From Actinomycetota bacterium (lineage in GTDB: Bacteria > Actinomycetota > Actinomycetes > Mycobacteriales > Mycobacteriaceae): a DNA stretch of 14,772 nucleotides. The stretch covers positions 1-14,772 of the forward strand of contig SYAB01000161.1 in the NCBI GenBank assembly GCA_005787665.1, given 5' to 3'. The position numbers and the translations under genes are program-made. Shown piece by piece: positions 13,364-14,772 of the stretch. Each line of letters opens with the position of its first letter. The stretch's first letter is position 1. The notes below the pieces were generated by a model that had not been told where the DNA came from, did no database searches, and was given only the letters and a program-made list of their open reading frames with translations.

Positions 13364-14772
13364 ATGACCGAGCAGAACTTCGACGCGATCATCGTCGGGG
13401 CGGGTTTCGGGGGCATCGGCGCGGCGATCCAACTCAAGCGCCTCGGGTATGAGAACTTCGTGCTCCTCGACCGGCAGGACGACCTGGGCGGCACCTGGTA
13501 CGTCAACCACTACCCGGGCCTGGCCTGCGACGTGCCGACGACCACCTACTCCTACTTCTTCGAACCCAACCCGAACTGGTCACGGCTGTTCTCCACCGGT
13601 GCCGAGATCAAGCAGTACGCCGACGACGTGGCCGACAAGTACGACGTCCGACGCCACATCCGGTTCAACACCGCGGTGGAGGGCGCCCGGTGGGACGAGG
13701 ACGCGGCGTTGTGGCGGGTGGCGCTGGCCGACGGCGGGACCTTGAGCGCCCGGTTCCTCATCACCGCCACCGGCTTTCTGTCCCAGCCACACACCCCGGA
13801 GATTCCCGGGATCCACAGCTTCGAGGGCACGGTCATCCACACCACCGCGTGGGACGACGAGTTCGATCCGGCCGGGCGGCGGATCGGCCTGATCGGGACC
13901 GGCGCGACCGCCGTTCAACTGATCCCCGAACTGGCCAAGACGGCCGGCGATCTGACGGTCTATCAACGCACCGCGATCTACGTCGTGCCGAAGGTGGACT
14001 TCCGCTACCCCGAGGGCGTCAAGCGGCTTTTCGCCCGGATTCCGCTGGCGCAGCGTGCGGTCCGCGCGGTCACCGACGCCATCTACGAGTTCTTCAACTA
14101 CGTCGTCCTGCACCACCGTCAGTTGCTGTTCCGGCGGCTGAACATCGGTGCCTCCGACGTGTCCAAGCTGTATCGGTTCCTCGTCGTGCGGGATCCGGAG
14201 TTGCGTCGCAAGCTGACCCCCGACTACGACTTCGGCTGTAAGCGCCCGACCTTCTCCAACAGCTACTACCGCAGTTTCACCCAACCGAACGTGCACCTGC
14301 AGAGCAGCGGTATCGAGCACATCGAACCGCATGCCATCGTGGCCCGCGACGGCACCCGCACCGAGATCGACACCCTGGTCCTGGCAACGGGGTTCGACCT
14401 GTGGGAGGCCAATATCCCCGCCATCGAGATCATCGGGCGCGGTGGCCGCAACCTCGGGAAATGGTGGCGGGAGAACCGGTTCCAGGCTTATCACGGGATC
14501 TCGGTCCCGTACTTCCCCAACTACTTCAGCCTGGCCAGCCCCTATGCGTTCATCGGGTTGAACTTCTTCAACACCATGGAATACCAGATGCGGATCATCG
14601 ACCGTCTGTTGCGGGAGGCCGACCGCAGGGGCGCGCAGACCGTCGAGGTCACCGAGGAGGCCAACGCGCGGTTCCTCGACCAGATGACCGATCAGGTGGC
14701 CGACACCGTCTTCGCGGTGGGCCCGTGCTCCAACGCACGGTCCTACTATTTCAACCCGCACGGCGAGGCGAC
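13364..14772 (+). CDS. flavin-containing (Baeyer-Villiger type) monooxygenase, 3' end cut by window
   Basis: A FAD- and NADPH-dependent class B monooxygenase; 469 residues are visible and the frame is still open at the window edge, where the usual length of about 490-510 is nearly reached. Motifs in order are the FAD-binding GAGFGGIG (12-19), DLGGTW (40-45), YPGLACDVP (50-58), ATGFLSQP (135-142), the Baeyer-Villiger fingerprint FEGTVIHTTAWD (153-164; FxGxxxHxxxW), the NADPH-binding GTGATAVQ (178-185) and a second ATGFD (341-345). The trailing SYYFNPHGEA (460-469) is the conserved region near the C-terminus. It should insert oxygen into ketones, sulfides or similar compounds. Mycobacteria carry several such genes, including the prodrug activator EthA; which of them this one is orthologous to I cannot say. 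ATG 13364 is 18 bases after the hydrolase stop, so one transcript is possible. Confidence 0.93.
   Translation, partial: MTEQNFDAIIVGAGFGGIGAAIQLKRLGYENFVLLDRQDDLGGTWYVNHYPGLACDVPTTTYSYFFEPNPNWSRLFSTGAEIKQYADDVADKYDVRRHIRFNTAVEGARWDEDAALWRVALADGGTLSARFLITATGFLSQPHTPEIPGIHSFEGTVIHTTAWDDEFDPAGRRIGLIGTGATAVQLIPELAKTAGDLTVYQRTAIYVVPKVDFRYPEGVKRLFARIPLAQRAVRAVTDAIYEFFNYVVLHHRQLLFRRLNIGASDVSKLYRFLVVRDPELRRKLTPDYDFGCKRPTFSNSYYRSFTQPNVHLQSSGIEHIEPHAIVARDGTRTEIDTLVLATGFDLWEANIPAIEIIGRGGRNLGKWWRENRFQAYHGISVPYFPNYFSLASPYAFIGLNFFNTMEYQMRIIDRLLREADRRGAQTVEVTEEANARFLDQMTDQVADTVFAVGPCSNARSYYFNPHGEA

Noticed and set aside
13580..14761. A 393-codon open frame on the minus strand opposite the monooxygenase gene.
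   Set aside because: The plus strand encodes a monooxygenase with all family motifs in order; the antisense product shows no recognisable fold and typical shadow composition.

Overview
The window is high-GC, densely packed bacterial DNA with short intergenic gaps and frequent GTG starts. Gene content and order match a conserved mycobacterial chromosome segment. From memory of M. tuberculosis, the order here corresponds to Rv0439c-moeA2-psd-pssA-Rv0435c, then Rv0434-Rv0433-sodC-virR-Rv0430 on the other strand, then def, xthA, thiD and Rv0421c. The intervening M. tuberculosis genes I would expect (an acetyltransferase between def and xthA; ctpH and thiC between xthA and thiD) are absent, and there are a small extra lipoprotein, an MDR oxidoreductase and a Baeyer-Villiger-type monooxygenase. 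This suggests an environmental, probably fast-growing Mycobacterium/Mycolicibacterium. It reads as core chromosome. I see no mobile element, RNA gene or CRISPR array.

Layout. (A) 1-5612, plus strand: the 3' part of a short-chain dehydrogenase, moeA (molybdenum cofactor), psd and pssA (phosphatidylethanolamine synthesis; 4-base overlap), and a two-ring CDC48/p97-like AAA ATPase. (B) 9197 down to 5615, minus strand: a tight six-gene run reading DUF3263 protein, VirR-like membrane protein, lipoprotein SodC, YbdK-type glutamate-cysteine ligase, a small two-cysteine lipoprotein and a stand-alone LON-domain protein. It ends 2 bases from the AAA ATPase stop, so blocks A and B converge. (C) 9323-10725, plus strand: def and xthA, diverging from block B. 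(D) 10779-11801, minus strand: an MDR oxidoreductase. (E) 11863 to the end, plus strand: thiD, an alpha/beta hydrolase, and a flavin monooxygenase cut by the window edge.

How the genes work together. pssA and psd carry out consecutive steps (CDP-diacylglycerol to phosphatidylserine to phosphatidylethanolamine). Block B mixes three proteins predicted to act outside the membrane (VirR-like, SodC, small lipoprotein) with a cytoplasmic gamma-glutamyl ligase and a LON-domain protein; I infer an envelope or oxidative-stress module. def and xthA are housekeeping genes.

There is no gene-free stretch above 300 bases; the longest gap is the 125-base divergent region 9198-9322. I did not find a clearly new multi-gene system. 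The best leads are the small HdeA-like lipoprotein inside block B, the degenerate first ATPase domain of the AAA protein facing a LON domain without a protease, the His-Gly-Ser repeat tail of SodC, and the Cys-to-Asp change in the ThiD active site.
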